The position numbers were made by a program, and so were the translations under genes. Positions 33,936-42,346 of a DNA stretch of 64,000 bases are shown piece after piece (positions within the stretch are counted from its first letter, which is position 1; each line of letters begins with the position of its first letter). The stretch is from contig NZ_CP071462.1 of assembly GCF_017352155.2 (NCBI RefSeq), positions 2,108,001-2,172,000 of the forward strand, in the 5' to 3' direction. This DNA is from Haloterrigena alkaliphila (GTDB lineage Archaea > Halobacteriota > Halobacteria > Halobacteriales > Natrialbaceae). Under the pieces are notes generated by a model. It was given only the letters and a program-made list of their open reading frames with translations, had not been told where the DNA came from and did not search any database.

Positions 33936-34820
33936 TCAGGCGTCCGTCTCCGCGCTGCCGTCCGAGTCGGCGCCCGGTCCGCTTCCGTTCCCGTTCCTGG
34001 GGTTCGTACCGTCTCTCGAGTCTGCCCCGTTCCCCTGTCCGTTCCCGTTTCTCGAATCGGCGCCGTTCTCCGACCCGGATCCGTTACCGGGGGACCCCTT
34101 CTTCTCGGAGCCGCTCCCGTTGCCGTTCCCCATCCCTGGACCGGAGCCGTTTTCCCGGCCGGGTATCGTGGCGTTGTTCGACTCGTCGTTCGGCGGTCCG
34201 CGATCAGAATTGCCCGGCGAGCGATCGTTACCCTGCCCGTTCCCGTTGCCGCGCGACTGATTTCCGGGGTCGTCCGGCGGTCCGTTTCCGGGCGTTCCAT
34301 CGACGCCGAGGCCCCGCGCCATTTCGGCGACTTCGGGGCCGGACAGCTTCGAGGCGTTCGATCTGAGCGCGTCGACGCGCTCCTTGCCGACGCCGCTCTC
34401 GACGGCCCGGTCCTCGACCCGATCGATTGCGCGCTCGAGGGACGTGATCTCGACGGAGAGTTTGGCCAGTCGCGACCGGTACTCACCGGGGTGGAGATCG
34501 TCTTTCCGCTCGCGAAGCTCCTCGCGTTCGGCCTCGAGTTCCTCGAGTCGCTGCTCGATGTCGCCCGTGCGGTCGCGGACGATCGCTTGCCGACTGTCGT
34601 TGTCGGCGGCCTCGTATTTCGCCTCGAACAGTTCTTCGTCGACCGTGCTCTCGACGTCGGCCGCACTGGCCTGCATGAGCGTCGACACGGTGGTGTTCGA
34701 CGTCGACTCGTTGGTCTCGTCGGCGGCAACCGTTCCGACGGCAGCACCGCTCGCGACCGGGGCGACCGTTAGCCCGACGACGGCGACGAACACCAGTAGG
34801 ACAACCGACCGAGTGGTCAT
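33936..34820 (-). CDS. secreted coiled-coil protein with Asn/Gly-rich tail
   Basis: A Sec-type signal peptide (VVLLVFVAVVGLTVAPVASG, residues 6-25) is followed by a predicted coiled coil at about 85-145 (IEQRLEELEAEREELRERKDDL, IDRVEDRAVESGVGK). A 130-residue C-terminal tail consists of repeated short Asn/Gly/Asp/Ser words. The 294-residue protein is strongly acidic and probably extracytoplasmic. No anchor motif is seen at its end. Function unknown; low-complexity tails like this may bind the cell surface or keep soluble at high salt. Confidence 0.72.
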   Translation of the reverse strand: MTTRSVVLLVFVAVVGLTVAPVASGAAVGTVAADETNESTSNTTVSTLMQASAADVESTVDEELFEAKYEAADNDSRQAIVRDRTGDIEQRLEELEAEREELRERKDDLHPGEYRSRLAKLSVEITSLERAIDRVEDRAVESGVGKERVDALRSNASKLSGPEVAEMARGLGVDGTPGNGPPDDPGNQSRGNGNGQGNDRSPGNSDRGPPNDESNNATIPGRENGSGPGMGNGNGSGSEKKGSPGNGSGSENGADSRNGNGQGNGADSRDGTNPRNGNGSGPGADSDGSAETDA

Positions 34821-35225
34821 TGCTCTCTCGTAGGAGAGAACATACTAAAAAGCCGAACTTTCGTTCGAACCGTTCAATCCAGTCCACGACCCCCTCAGCG
34901 ATAGTTCAATCGTTCACGGACGGGAGCAACGCCGTGGCTGCGATTCAACGGCGCCTTGAATCCGCTTCCAGGTGTTTCGCCGCCACACGCCTCTCCGGGT
35001 GAATACCGATGAGACGCGCCGCGGGACCCCCGGAACGCGTTCTCCCGGGAATCGTTCACACTGTGTGCGTCCGTTCATCGATGCCTGTTTGATGTATTAC
35101 TACTCGACAAACTATCCAATCGGTCGGTAGTGTGTGGGACAGATTGAACTTCTCCTCTGATAGTCCTCCGGTTTAAATCTATCCGGAAATAGTTATATCT
35201 CGCCGGTCCATGTGTCCTGATACCA
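34821..35225. other. AT-richer intergenic region
   Basis: About 400 bases between the secreted-protein gene and the DUF5802 gene, noticeably richer in A+T than its neighbours. I see no reading frame with protein character. The right end carries the TATA box of the DUF5802 gene, and the rest may hold the divergent promoter of the secreted-protein gene. Confidence 0.5.
35191..35200 (+). promoter_or_regulatory. TATA box of the DUF5802/Vms1 operon
   Basis: AGTTATATCT lies 26-35 bases before the ATG at 35226, as expected for a leaderless transcript. A second AT block (TTTAAAT, 35172-35178) is flanked by CCGG words 13-20 bases further upstream and could be a factor-binding site. Confidence 0.5.
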
Positions 35226-35603
35226 ATGTTCGAGGTGTTTACGCGGAGCTACTATCTCGGACGGCTCTACGTGACCCCGACCGACCGGGATCACGCCCTC
35301 ATGCACAGCGAGCAACACGAGCGGATCAACGAGGAGGTCTACGCGACCGGGGACGGTCTCGAGCGCCTCGATGCGCCGCTCGTGATGAAACTCGACTCTC
35401 AGCACTTCCCGGTTCACGGCGACGACGCCGTTCCGGCGAACACGCTCGCGCTGCCCGAATCGATGCTCGAGAACACCGACGTTCGCAATCCGCCCTCGCT
35501 CCACGAGGTGTTGCTGGCCAGACGCGAGCGCGCCGAGCAGTTGCTCTCCCTGGCCGGCGGCTGGTCCGCGCCCGGGGACGACCTCCCCAGTGCCGGAACC
35601 TAA
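35226..35603 (+). CDS. DUF5802 family protein
   Basis: A 125-residue haloarchaeal protein beginning MFEVFTRSYYLGRLYVTP, with a conserved middle (HEQ/HERINEEVYATGDGLERLDAPLV) and a terminal helix that is less conserved. The family has no known function. It is 35 bases upstream of the Vms1-type gene and reads in the same direction, so they are probably one transcript. Confidence 0.85.
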   Translation: MFEVFTRSYYLGRLYVTPTDRDHALMHSEQHERINEEVYATGDGLERLDAPLVMKLDSQHFPVHGDDAVPANTLALPESMLENTDVRNPPSLHEVLLARRERAEQLLSLAGGWSAPGDDLPSAGT

Positions 35604-35638
35604 AAGTACTCGCGCTTCGCCGTTTCGTCCACACGCAG

Positions 35639-36580
35639 ATGCTCGACCAGTTGCTCGGCCGCGCCTCGCTCAAGGATCGCATCGACGAACTCGAGGCGGA
35701 AACCGAGCGTTTGCAAGCGCGCTACGAGGCCGAATCCGAGCGCCGCGCCGAGGCGGCTACCGCCCGGCAGGAGGCCGAGAAGAAAGTCAACCGACTCGAG
35801 GACCGCATCGCCCAGCTCGAGGGCGAACTCGAGCGAACGGACGCGGTCGAAACAGACGTCGCCCCCCGCCGTCGCGAACGGCTCCGGGGGACTCGTCTCG
35901 AGACCGTGATCGATCGACTGACCGCGTTCGAGACCGGCCCCGAGGGCGCGCTGACGGCGGTCCTCAGCGACGACGAGGGCGTCGCGACCCTCGCGGACGC
36001 ACACGACGTCGACTTCCAGGCGTTGCTCGGTGACCGAGCCGCACTCGTCGACGCCGCCGCGCCCTGCGTGCTGTGTCTCGACGACGCCGGCCTCGTCGCC
36101 GTCGCGCTCGAGCCGCCGGCGATGCCCGACCCCGACCCCCGGGTCGGCTGGGACGACCGGTTCGCCCTCGAGCGGGAGTGGTTCCTCCCGACCGGCCGGT
36201 ACGCGCTCGCGCTCGTCCGGACCGATCTCTTCGCCCTCGGGACCTACGACGACGGCGACCGCGTCGACTACCGGGGCTTCGAGAGCGACGTCAAGGGGAG
36301 CCACTCCAAGGGCGGCTTCTCGCAGGCCCGGTTCGAACGGATCCGCGACGATCAGATCGACGACCACCTCGAGCGCTGCCGGGAGGCCCTCGCCGAGCGC
36401 GTCGGAAGCGATACCGACCGACTGTACCTGGTCGGCCAGCGCGGCGTCGTCGAGACGCTCGCCGACGAGAGCGGCCTCGAGCCCGCCGGGACCGCCGCCG
36501 TCGACGCGACGGGGGATCCGGAACCGGCGCTCGAGGACGCCCACCGATCGTTCTGGACGACCGAACTGCGGGTGTTCTGA
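35639..36580 (+). CDS. archaeal Vms1-type peptidyl-tRNA hydrolase
   Basis: A 313-residue protein with a coiled coil at about 12-68 and an eRF1-like VLRF1 domain after it. The domain shows the Vms1/ANKZF1 catalytic loop GGFSQARFERIR with Gln229. In eukaryotes this loop cuts peptidyl-tRNA on stalled 60S subunits, and archaeal homologues of the family are known. The adjacent DUF5802 protein is a candidate partner. The start ATG at 35639 is 35 bases behind the DUF5802 stop. The Gln and its flanking Gly/Arg residues are all present. Confidence 0.85.
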   Translation: MLDQLLGRASLKDRIDELEAETERLQARYEAESERRAEAATARQEAEKKVNRLEDRIAQLEGELERTDAVETDVAPRRRERLRGTRLETVIDRLTAFETGPEGALTAVLSDDEGVATLADAHDVDFQALLGDRAALVDAAAPCVLCLDDAGLVAVALEPPAMPDPDPRVGWDDRFALEREWFLPTGRYALALVRTDLFALGTYDDGDRVDYRGFESDVKGSHSKGGFSQARFERIRDDQIDDHLERCREALAERVGSDTDRLYLVGQRGVVETLADESGLEPAGTAAVDATGDPEPALEDAHRSFWTTELRVF

Positions 36581-36691
36581 GGGGGCCGCGTGCGGTGTGC
36601 CGGCGGTTAGGAGGTCGGGCAGTCGGGCGGTCGTCGCTCGAGGCGAATCGCAGAAATTTTTGGCCGCGGCGGACGACTAGCCGCGTGAGCG

Positions 36692-36811
36692 ATGTCCGAC
36701 TTCGAAACCGTCACGTGCGACAGCTGTGGTGACGATTTCAAGGCATTCCCGGACGCCAACGCGGCCCAGCGCGGGTTCTGTTCGCCCGCGTGCGCGCTTG
36801 AGGCGAACTGA
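36692..36811 (+). CDS. 39-residue treble-clef-like zinc microprotein
   Basis: A tiny frame with CDSC at residues 9-12 and CSPAC at 30-34, arranged as in a treble-clef zinc site. A TATA-like stretch (AAATTTTTGG) lies about 35 bases before the ATG, and the ending is LEAN. The closest-looking known class is the haloarchaeal one-domain zinc microproteins. Function unknown. Confidence 0.62.
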   Translation: MSDFETVTCDSCGDDFKAFPDANAAQRGFCSPACALEAN

Positions 36812-36972
36812 GAACCGGCGTTGAAAACTGGCGTCGAACTGCTGCGCTCGAGGACGCGACTCGAGCGCGTTCGATTCCGGCTTTTTCGCTCGAGCGAACG
36901 AGTTGGTGACTAGCCAATGGTCTCTCCGTCTCACCGCGTTCCATGGAAGCAGGTCGAGCGTCCTCCTCGTGC

Positions 36973-37102
36973 TGGCAACTGGGAATCGCCACGCCCTCCC
37001 CAACCGATTCGTTCGCTCCTGATAGTCGCTCACTCATCCCTCGCACGGTGTCGTCGGCCGCCCTCACTAGCGTTCGGTCGTCCGACAGCGCGCGCCACCG
37101 CA
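36973..37102 (+). repeat. dispersed intergenic repeat, copy B
   Basis: A 130-base repeat beginning TGGCAACTGGGAATCGCC and ending GCGCGCGCCACCGCA, aligned base for base at both ends with the 55473-55602 copy. The middle (about 37008-37085) differs in sequence but keeps the same length. It sits between the zinc microprotein and dgcN. No gene is seen in it. Confidence 0.78.
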
Positions 37103-37167
37103 CGTTGTTCGATCGCTCTTGGCACGCGATATCGACCGTTTAAGTGCTCCGTCGGCATTGATCCGAT

Positions 37168-38187
37168 ATGCGCGTCGCCATTCTCGCCCACGAGAAGTTT
37201 CCCGACCGGGCCAAGACCGCTCTCGGCGTCCTGCGGTACGCCGACGACGAGGTCGTCGCCGTCCTCGACCGCGAGACGGCCGGCCGGCGGGTGAACGACT
37301 TCGTCCCGGACGTCCAGGACGCACCGATCGTCGAGGGGATGGCCGCCCTCGAGTCCCCCGTCGACGCCCTGCTGATCGGCATCGCGCCCATCGGCGGCGG
37401 CTTCGACGAGCGCTGGCGCGACGACGTCCGAACGGCCCTCGAGAACGGCTGCGACGTCGTCGCGGGACTGCACTACTTCCTGAGCGAGGACGAGGAGTTC
37501 GCCCGCCTCGCCGACGAACACGACTGCGAACTGCGGGACGTCCGGAAGCCACCGGAGGACCTGACCGTCGCCGAGGGGGTCGCCGGCGAGGTCGACGCCG
37601 AGATCGTGCTCACCGTCGGCACCGACTGCTCGGTCGGCAAGATGACGACCACGATGGAACTGGCGCGGGCGGCCCGGGAGGCCGGCCACGACGCCGCCGT
37701 GATCCCGACCGGCCAGACGGGGATCATGATCGAGGGCTGGGGCAACCCGATCGACCGCGTCGTCAGCGACTTTACCGCGGGCGCGGTCGAGGAGATGATC
37801 CTCGAGATCGGCGACGAGCGCGACTACCTCTTCGTCGAGGGGCAGGGCAGCATCGTCCACCCCGCGTACTCGGCGGTCACCTGCGGCATCCTCCACGGTG
37901 CGATGCCCGACAAACTCGTCCTCTGTCACGCGGCCGGCCGGGAGACGATCCACGGCTACGAGTCCTTCGCGCTGCCCGACCGCTCGACCTACGTCGACCT
38001 CTACGAGTCGCTATCTGCACCGGTCTCGGGCGGCGCGGTCGTCGCCGGCGCGCTGAACACGGCTTCCCTCGAGGCCGACGACGACGCCCGCGAGGCGGTC
38101 GACGAGTACGCGACCGAAATCGACGCCCCCGCGACGGACGTCATCCGCTTCGGAGCCGATGACGTCCTCGAGACTCTGCTCGAGTGA
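37168..38187 (+). CDS. dgcN: DUF1611 protein, D-glutamate N-acetyltransferase type (DgcN)
   Basis: A 339-residue protein of the DUF1611 family: an N-terminal Rossmann-like domain (MRVAILAHEKFPD), an ATP-type P-loop region TVGTDCSVGKMTTTMELA (near 152-168), then GQTGIMIEGWG and EGQGSIVHPAYS. DgcN-type members acetylate D-glutamate. The next gene, an enolase-superfamily racemase, then epimerises N-acetyl-D-glutamate, so the pair would feed D-Glu into L-glutamate. The gene order and family match the described bacterial pair. Activity here is an inference. Confidence 0.85.
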   Translation: MRVAILAHEKFPDRAKTALGVLRYADDEVVAVLDRETAGRRVNDFVPDVQDAPIVEGMAALESPVDALLIGIAPIGGGFDERWRDDVRTALENGCDVVAGLHYFLSEDEEFARLADEHDCELRDVRKPPEDLTVAEGVAGEVDAEIVLTVGTDCSVGKMTTTMELARAAREAGHDAAVIPTGQTGIMIEGWGNPIDRVVSDFTAGAVEEMILEIGDERDYLFVEGQGSIVHPAYSAVTCGILHGAMPDKLVLCHAAGRETIHGYESFALPDRSTYVDLYESLSAPVSGGAVVAGALNTASLEADDDAREAVDEYATEIDAPATDVIRFGADDVLETLLE

Positions 38188-38192
38188 TCGCC

Positions 38193-39242
38193 ATGGTACT
38201 CGAGACATCCTTCGAACGCCACGCGCTGCCCCTCGAGTACCCGTTCGGGATCGCCCGCGGGACGACGACCGAGCGAGAGGTCGTCACGGTCCGCATCGAG
38301 GACGACGACGCCGTCGGCGTTGGCGCCGCTGCGCCCGCGTCCCACTACGGCGAGACCGTCGACACGGTGACCGCCGTCCTGCCGGACCTGCTCGCCGTCG
38401 TCGAGGATGAGGTGACGGATGCGGACGATCTCCACCGACTCGAGACCGTCGAACGGCGCATGCGCGAGACCGTCCGCGGGAATCCGGCGGCCCGCTGCGC
38501 CGTCAGCATCGCCTGCCACGACCTCGTCGCGAAACGGCTCGACGTGCCGCTCTACCGCTACTGGGGACTCGATCCGGACCGAACGCTCGAGACGTCCTAC
38601 ACCATCGGCCTCGACGACCTCGAGACGATGCGCGAGAAGACCGAAACCGCACTCGAGCGGGGCTACGGAACGCTGAAAATCAAACTCGGCACCGATCGGG
38701 ACCTCGAGATCGTCGAGACGATCCGATCGGTCGCCCCCGACGTCGACCTGTTCGTCGACGCCAACGAGGCCTGGGAACCGAAAGAAGCCGTCCGGAAGAT
38801 CGACCACCTCGCCGAGTACGACCTCTCGTTCGTCGAACAGCCAGTGCCCGCCGAGAATCCCGAGGGACTGCGGTTCGTCTACGAACGCTCGCCGTTGCCG
38901 ATCGCGGCCGACGAGTCCTGCGTGACGCTCGCGGACGTCCCGCAGGTTGCGGATCGGTGCGATATCGCGAACCTGAAACTCATGAAGTGCGGCGGCCTCC
39001 GGGAAGCGAAGCGGATGATCCACGCCGCCCGGGCCCACGGTCTCGAGGTCATGCTGGGTTGTATGACCGAGTCCAACGCCTCGATCGCCGCGGCCTGTCA
39101 CCTCGCGCCGCTGCTGGACTACGCCGACCTCGACGGCTCGCTGTTGCTCGCCGACGATCCCTACGACGGCGTCCCGCTGCCCGACGGCCGGATCGATCTG
39201 GCGGGCCTCGAGCGGTCTGGCACCGGCGCGGTCCGCGAGTAA
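38193..39242 (+). CDS. dgcA: enolase-superfamily racemase, N-acetyl-D-glutamate type (DgcA)
   Basis: A 349-residue protein of the muconate-lactonizing/epimerase group. It has the KxK motif (LKIKLG), the metal ligands in FVDANEAW (Asp), VEQPVPAE (Glu) and AADESC (Asp), and the second catalytic lysine in NLKLMKCGG. These match Ala-Glu epimerase and N-acetyl-D-glutamate racemase. Placement directly after dgcN favours the latter. Start is ATG 38193; a GTG nine bases earlier overlaps the dgcN stop and would couple translation. Confidence 0.87.
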   Translation: MVLETSFERHALPLEYPFGIARGTTTEREVVTVRIEDDDAVGVGAAAPASHYGETVDTVTAVLPDLLAVVEDEVTDADDLHRLETVERRMRETVRGNPAARCAVSIACHDLVAKRLDVPLYRYWGLDPDRTLETSYTIGLDDLETMREKTETALERGYGTLKIKLGTDRDLEIVETIRSVAPDVDLFVDANEAWEPKEAVRKIDHLAEYDLSFVEQPVPAENPEGLRFVYERSPLPIAADESCVTLADVPQVADRCDIANLKLMKCGGLREAKRMIHAARAHGLEVMLGCMTESNASIAAACHLAPLLDYADLDGSLLLADDPYDGVPLPDGRIDLAGLERSGTGAVRE

Positions 39243-39338
39243 TCGTTCGTCGGGGTCGGTCGAACTCTTCACGCGACGCGACTATTCGACCGATCGCCAA
39301 CATGGCTTTACAACGGTCGTCGGTGTGGAACCGGTGGT

Positions 39339-40247
39339 ATGCACGACGGTGACGACAGCGTGAACGTGTCTCGCCGGAGACTCTTGCGGGCCTCGGCGGG
39401 CACGGTCGCTGTTTCGGCGGTGGGTACTGGAACGGCAACTGCGAGCGGACGCGACGGCGGCGGAACGGCGCCGTGGTTCGACGACTGTCCCGACGCGAGC
39501 CTCGAGCCGACGAAGGGTCACTGCGTCGAGGACGGGATGGAGGGGTGCGCGGACGATCATCCGGCGACGGTCGAGCTTCGATCGGCGGTCCAGACCGCCC
39601 TCGAGGAGCGGTATCCGGACGCGGGCGCGCTGATCGACGCCGGATACAAGCCGTACTTCGACTCCCTCGACCGGGAGGACGACAGCTACTCCCACTGGCT
39701 CAATCCGGAGTACATCGGTGACGACGCCCTGCTGGATCCCGAGCGACCGGAGTCGGTCCTCGTCGACGACGAGACGTGGCGCTCGATCGGCGTGATGTTC
39801 GTCGCGACGCGCAACGGGGACGCGGTCGATCCGCCGGCGGTCTACGGCGGCAGCGACGGCGACGCGACGACGGACGACCGTCCCATAGACGGCACCGCGG
39901 ACCCGGCCGCCCCCTGCTCCCCGTGGCACTCCCACGAGGGCCTCCCCGGGCGGTTCGCGTGGTGGTACTACCAGCAGGCCTACGAGCGGGAGTTCGCCGA
40001 CGGCGGGATCGGCATCCCCTGTCGGACGCCCTGCATGCTCCACGTCTGGGCGGTCGACCACCCCGAGAGCGTCTACGCCCACCACGCGCCGCCGCCGGAG
40101 TACCGCGACCGAGACCCCGCGGCCGAGGTCGGGTTCGAGACCGACGCCGAACCGGGCAGCGACGAACTCGGCTGGGACGTCCTCCCCGACGAACTCGTCC
40201 CCGAGCGGCGACCGGACGAATTCGCGGCGCTGGTGCCGGGGCTGTAG
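39339..40247 (+). CDS. Tat-exported protein, unrecognised
   Basis: The 302-residue product has a twin-arginine signal (SRRRLLRASAGTVAVSAVG) and a likely cleavage near residue 36. The mature part is rich in His, Trp and Cys: CPDASLEPTKGHC, CSPWHSHEGLPG, PCRTPCMLHVWAVDHPE and HHAPPPEY. The paired His and Cys could bind a metal or form disulfides outside the cell. I recognise no family. It follows dgcA on the same strand but 96 bases away, so it may be separately expressed. Confidence 0.75.
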   Translation: MHDGDDSVNVSRRRLLRASAGTVAVSAVGTGTATASGRDGGGTAPWFDDCPDASLEPTKGHCVEDGMEGCADDHPATVELRSAVQTALEERYPDAGALIDAGYKPYFDSLDREDDSYSHWLNPEYIGDDALLDPERPESVLVDDETWRSIGVMFVATRNGDAVDPPAVYGGSDGDATTDDRPIDGTADPAAPCSPWHSHEGLPGRFAWWYYQQAYEREFADGGIGIPCRTPCMLHVWAVDHPESVYAHHAPPPEYRDRDPAAEVGFETDAEPGSDELGWDVLPDELVPERRPDEFAALVPGL

Positions 40248-40358
40248 CGCCCGCTACCGATTTCGTATAGCGTATATCGATTCACCGGCGTGTCGTCCCC
40301 GACTCGAGGTGTGTAGCAACCGGCTCGAGTCCGATCGTCGCGCGCTCGGCGATGCCGC

Positions 40359-40826
40359 TCACGTCGTCGAGTCTGGGACCGCGTTCCACGCCTCGAGCGC
40401 CCCCAGCACTCGATCGACGGCCGCCTCGAGGCTCGCCTCCTCGGTGTCGATCACGAGCGCGTCCTCGGGCGCGTCGAACTCCCGGTAGATCACGTGGACG
40501 CCCTGCTCCTCGATCGGATCCGCACGCGCTCGATTCCGCTCGAGGCAGGTCTCGAGGCTCGCGGTCGCGTGGACGAACCGGATGTCCTCGCCGAGGGTCC
40601 GAAACTGCGTCTGCCACTCGCGCTGATAGAACGTGCCGTCGACGACCGTGATCGCCTCGTTCGGGTCGTCGCGGGCCCGCTCGTACAGTCGCTCGTGGGT
40701 GCGACTCGAGCGGTCGTCGGAGTGGTGGACGCGGACGGGGACGCCGCGGGCCTCGAGGCGGTCCCGAACCCGGGTCGCGATGGTGGTCTTGCCGGCGCCC
40801 GGTGGGCCGCAGTCGGCGAGGATCAC
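40359..40826 (-). CDS. P-loop kinase (PSTK/adenylylsulfate kinase-like)
   Basis: A 155-residue P-loop protein with Walker A GPPGAGKTTIATRVRD (residues about 7-22), a DGTFYQREWQ segment in the lid region and FVHATASLETCLERNRARADPIEE. This is the pattern of small kinases such as L-seryl-tRNA(Sec) kinase or adenylylsulfate kinase. No selenocysteine machinery is visible here, so the substrate is open. Start is GTG (VILADCGPPGAG), where the P-loop begins. Convergent with the Tat protein gene, 111 bases apart. Confidence 0.8.
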   Translation of the reverse strand: MILADCGPPGAGKTTIATRVRDRLEARGVPVRVHHSDDRSSRTHERLYERARDDPNEAITVVDGTFYQREWQTQFRTLGEDIRFVHATASLETCLERNRARADPIEEQGVHVIYREFDAPEDALVIDTEEASLEAAVDRVLGALEAWNAVPDSTT

Positions 40827-41093
40827 GGCCGCCGTAGGGGCTGGGCGCCTAACGGTCGTCGGATTCCTGCTCGCAGTATTCTGCAAACGGGCCGACTAGT
40901 CGCACACGGACTCGAACCCGTGTCCAGTGCACAACGGCGCTTGTGACAGAGGTTGGTGATAGCCTCAAGAACGTTGTGGGAGGTGGTTTGGAGTCGATGT
41001 GTGGCTCCACTTGAGACCGAGTAACCCCGGGAGTTGAGAGTCTGATGTGGGGGTCTGTGCATATGTAAGCGGCGGGGTTCGCGAGATGCGCCG

Positions 41094-41411
41094 TCAGGAC
41101 TCGCGCCACTTGTGGCCGCACTCGACGCAGGTGAACAGCCGAACCTCGTAGGAGCCGCCCGGCTTCGGCATCATCTCGGAGTAGGCCCGGTCGCTGTCGC
41201 AGTCGTCCGCCGGACAGGGCTCCTGCATCGTCTCGGTGGAGCCCTGGGTCGCGTCGGCCACGGCGGGTGCCCCGTCGTCCCGCTGTCCATCCTGGGTCGC
41301 CATCGCCGCTTCTGCTTGCGAGTCCCGCGACTCCTCGTTCTCACAGGAGCGACACACCCACGTGTCGCCCTCCGTGTGCATCATCGAACCACACTCGTCA
41401 CAGAATTGCAT
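41094..41411 (-). CDS. transcription factor S (TFS)
   Basis: A 105-residue RNA polymerase factor, homologous to TFIIS and RPB9/RPC11, with an N-terminal zinc ribbon (Cys4, Cys7, Cys20, Cys23) and a C-terminal one (Cys66, Cys71, Cys95, Cys98). TFS rescues stalled polymerase by cleaving RNA, using an acidic DE pair at the C-ribbon tip. Here that tip reads PKPGGSYEVRL with no adjacent acidic pair, so the cleavage role is doubtful. A single TFS is present in the window. Start MQFCDECG fits the family, with an AT-rich upstream region. Confidence 0.9.
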   Translation of the reverse strand: MQFCDECGSMMHTEGDTWVCRSCENEESRDSQAEAAMATQDGQRDDGAPAVADATQGSTETMQEPCPADDCDSDRAYSEMMPKPGGSYEVRLFTCVECGHKWRES

Positions 41412-41571
41412 ATAACGGAGGAATACACGGTTGCGGATATATGTGTTAACTTTCGATCCGTCGTGGATTTCAGGCGACTGCTCATGCTGACTGTACTGAG
41501 TTATCGAAGCGGCAACAGGCAACGGTTGATCTTGCCTGACAGCTATCAACTGGCCACGGGGTGCAGTAGAT

Positions 41572-41757
41572 ATGGCTCAGAATCTCGGGGCGAACGTGGA
41601 CGCCGGTGTCGGAGTCATCGGAATTATAGCGGGAATACTCGTCATCATACAATTACCAGCCGCTCATCAGTATCACGAAACGACACTCTCAGACGTTGTC
41701 ATCGGAATTTTACTGGCGCTATTCGGAATAAAACCACTAGCGGAGTTACAGCGGTAG
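41572..41757 (+). CDS. 61-residue small membrane protein
   Basis: Two hydrophobic segments (GVGVIGIIAGILVIIQLPAA and VVIGILLALFGIKPLAEL) separated by a polar HQYHET loop. The gene is A+T richer than its neighbours. Divergent from tfs by 160 bases. Unrecognised; such proteins are common in haloarchaea. Confidence 0.55.
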   Translation: MAQNLGANVDAGVGVIGIIAGILVIIQLPAAHQYHETTLSDVVIGILLALFGIKPLAELQR

Positions 41758-41967
41758 AGCGGTAGTGTACTTCGTGTTTACTCTCCACTGACCGCTTTTC
41801 ACTGGCGCAAATCAAGCCGAATCTCGTGCAACATTCGCGCCCTCTATTCAGCACGACTTGCTCACCACTATCGATATTTGAGACCAACCGTCGCGTTCCA
41901 TTCGTAAGGCAACTGTTCGGCTTCCGCTTCCCCCATGGCTTTACCGCTCACCATCGAACGAGCGCGC

Positions 41968-42312
41968 ATGGGCTACGACACCGCCAGCAAGACCGATCCG
42001 GAATCAGTCATCGACGAGGAGTGGGGCGGCATGTGGTTCCTCAAGGAGGAACTCGACAGCGACCACGTCGGGATCTCCGTCCTCGAGCTCGAGCCCGACG
42101 GGAAGGGGATGGAACACGACGAAGCCGATCGCGGTCAGGAGGAGATCTACTACGTCGTCAGCGGCACCGCGGAGGTCGAACTGGCCGATCGGGACGAGAC
42201 GGTCTCCCTCGAGGAAGACGACCTGATCCGACTCGATCCCGAGGAGACCCGTCAGATCTTCAACCGGGGCGACGAGCGTTCGAAGCTGGTTCTCGTGGGC
42301 GCGCCGCTGTAG
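41968..42312 (+). CDS. cupin-fold protein
   Basis: A 114-residue cupin: motif 1 HDEADRGQEEIYYVVSGTAEV keeps the metal-type His and Glu ligands, while motif 2 (IRLDPEETRQIFN) lacks His. The acidic N-terminus begins MGYDTASKTDPE. Function unknown. A longer start 11 codons upstream (MALPLTIERA) is possible but not needed. It is convergent with the first gene of the membrane-protein cluster. Confidence 0.82.
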   Translation: MGYDTASKTDPESVIDEEWGGMWFLKEELDSDHVGISVLELEPDGKGMEHDEADRGQEEIYYVVSGTAEVELADRDETVSLEEDDLIRLDPEETRQIFNRGDERSKLVLVGAPL

Positions 42313-42346
42313 GTTCGCGACGACGGAATCGGGCCGCCGTCCCGTC

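Noticed and set aside
40840-40990. possible tRNA gene on the minus strand
   Set aside because: Only a T-arm-like hairpin is present; acceptor, D and anticodon arms cannot be drawn.
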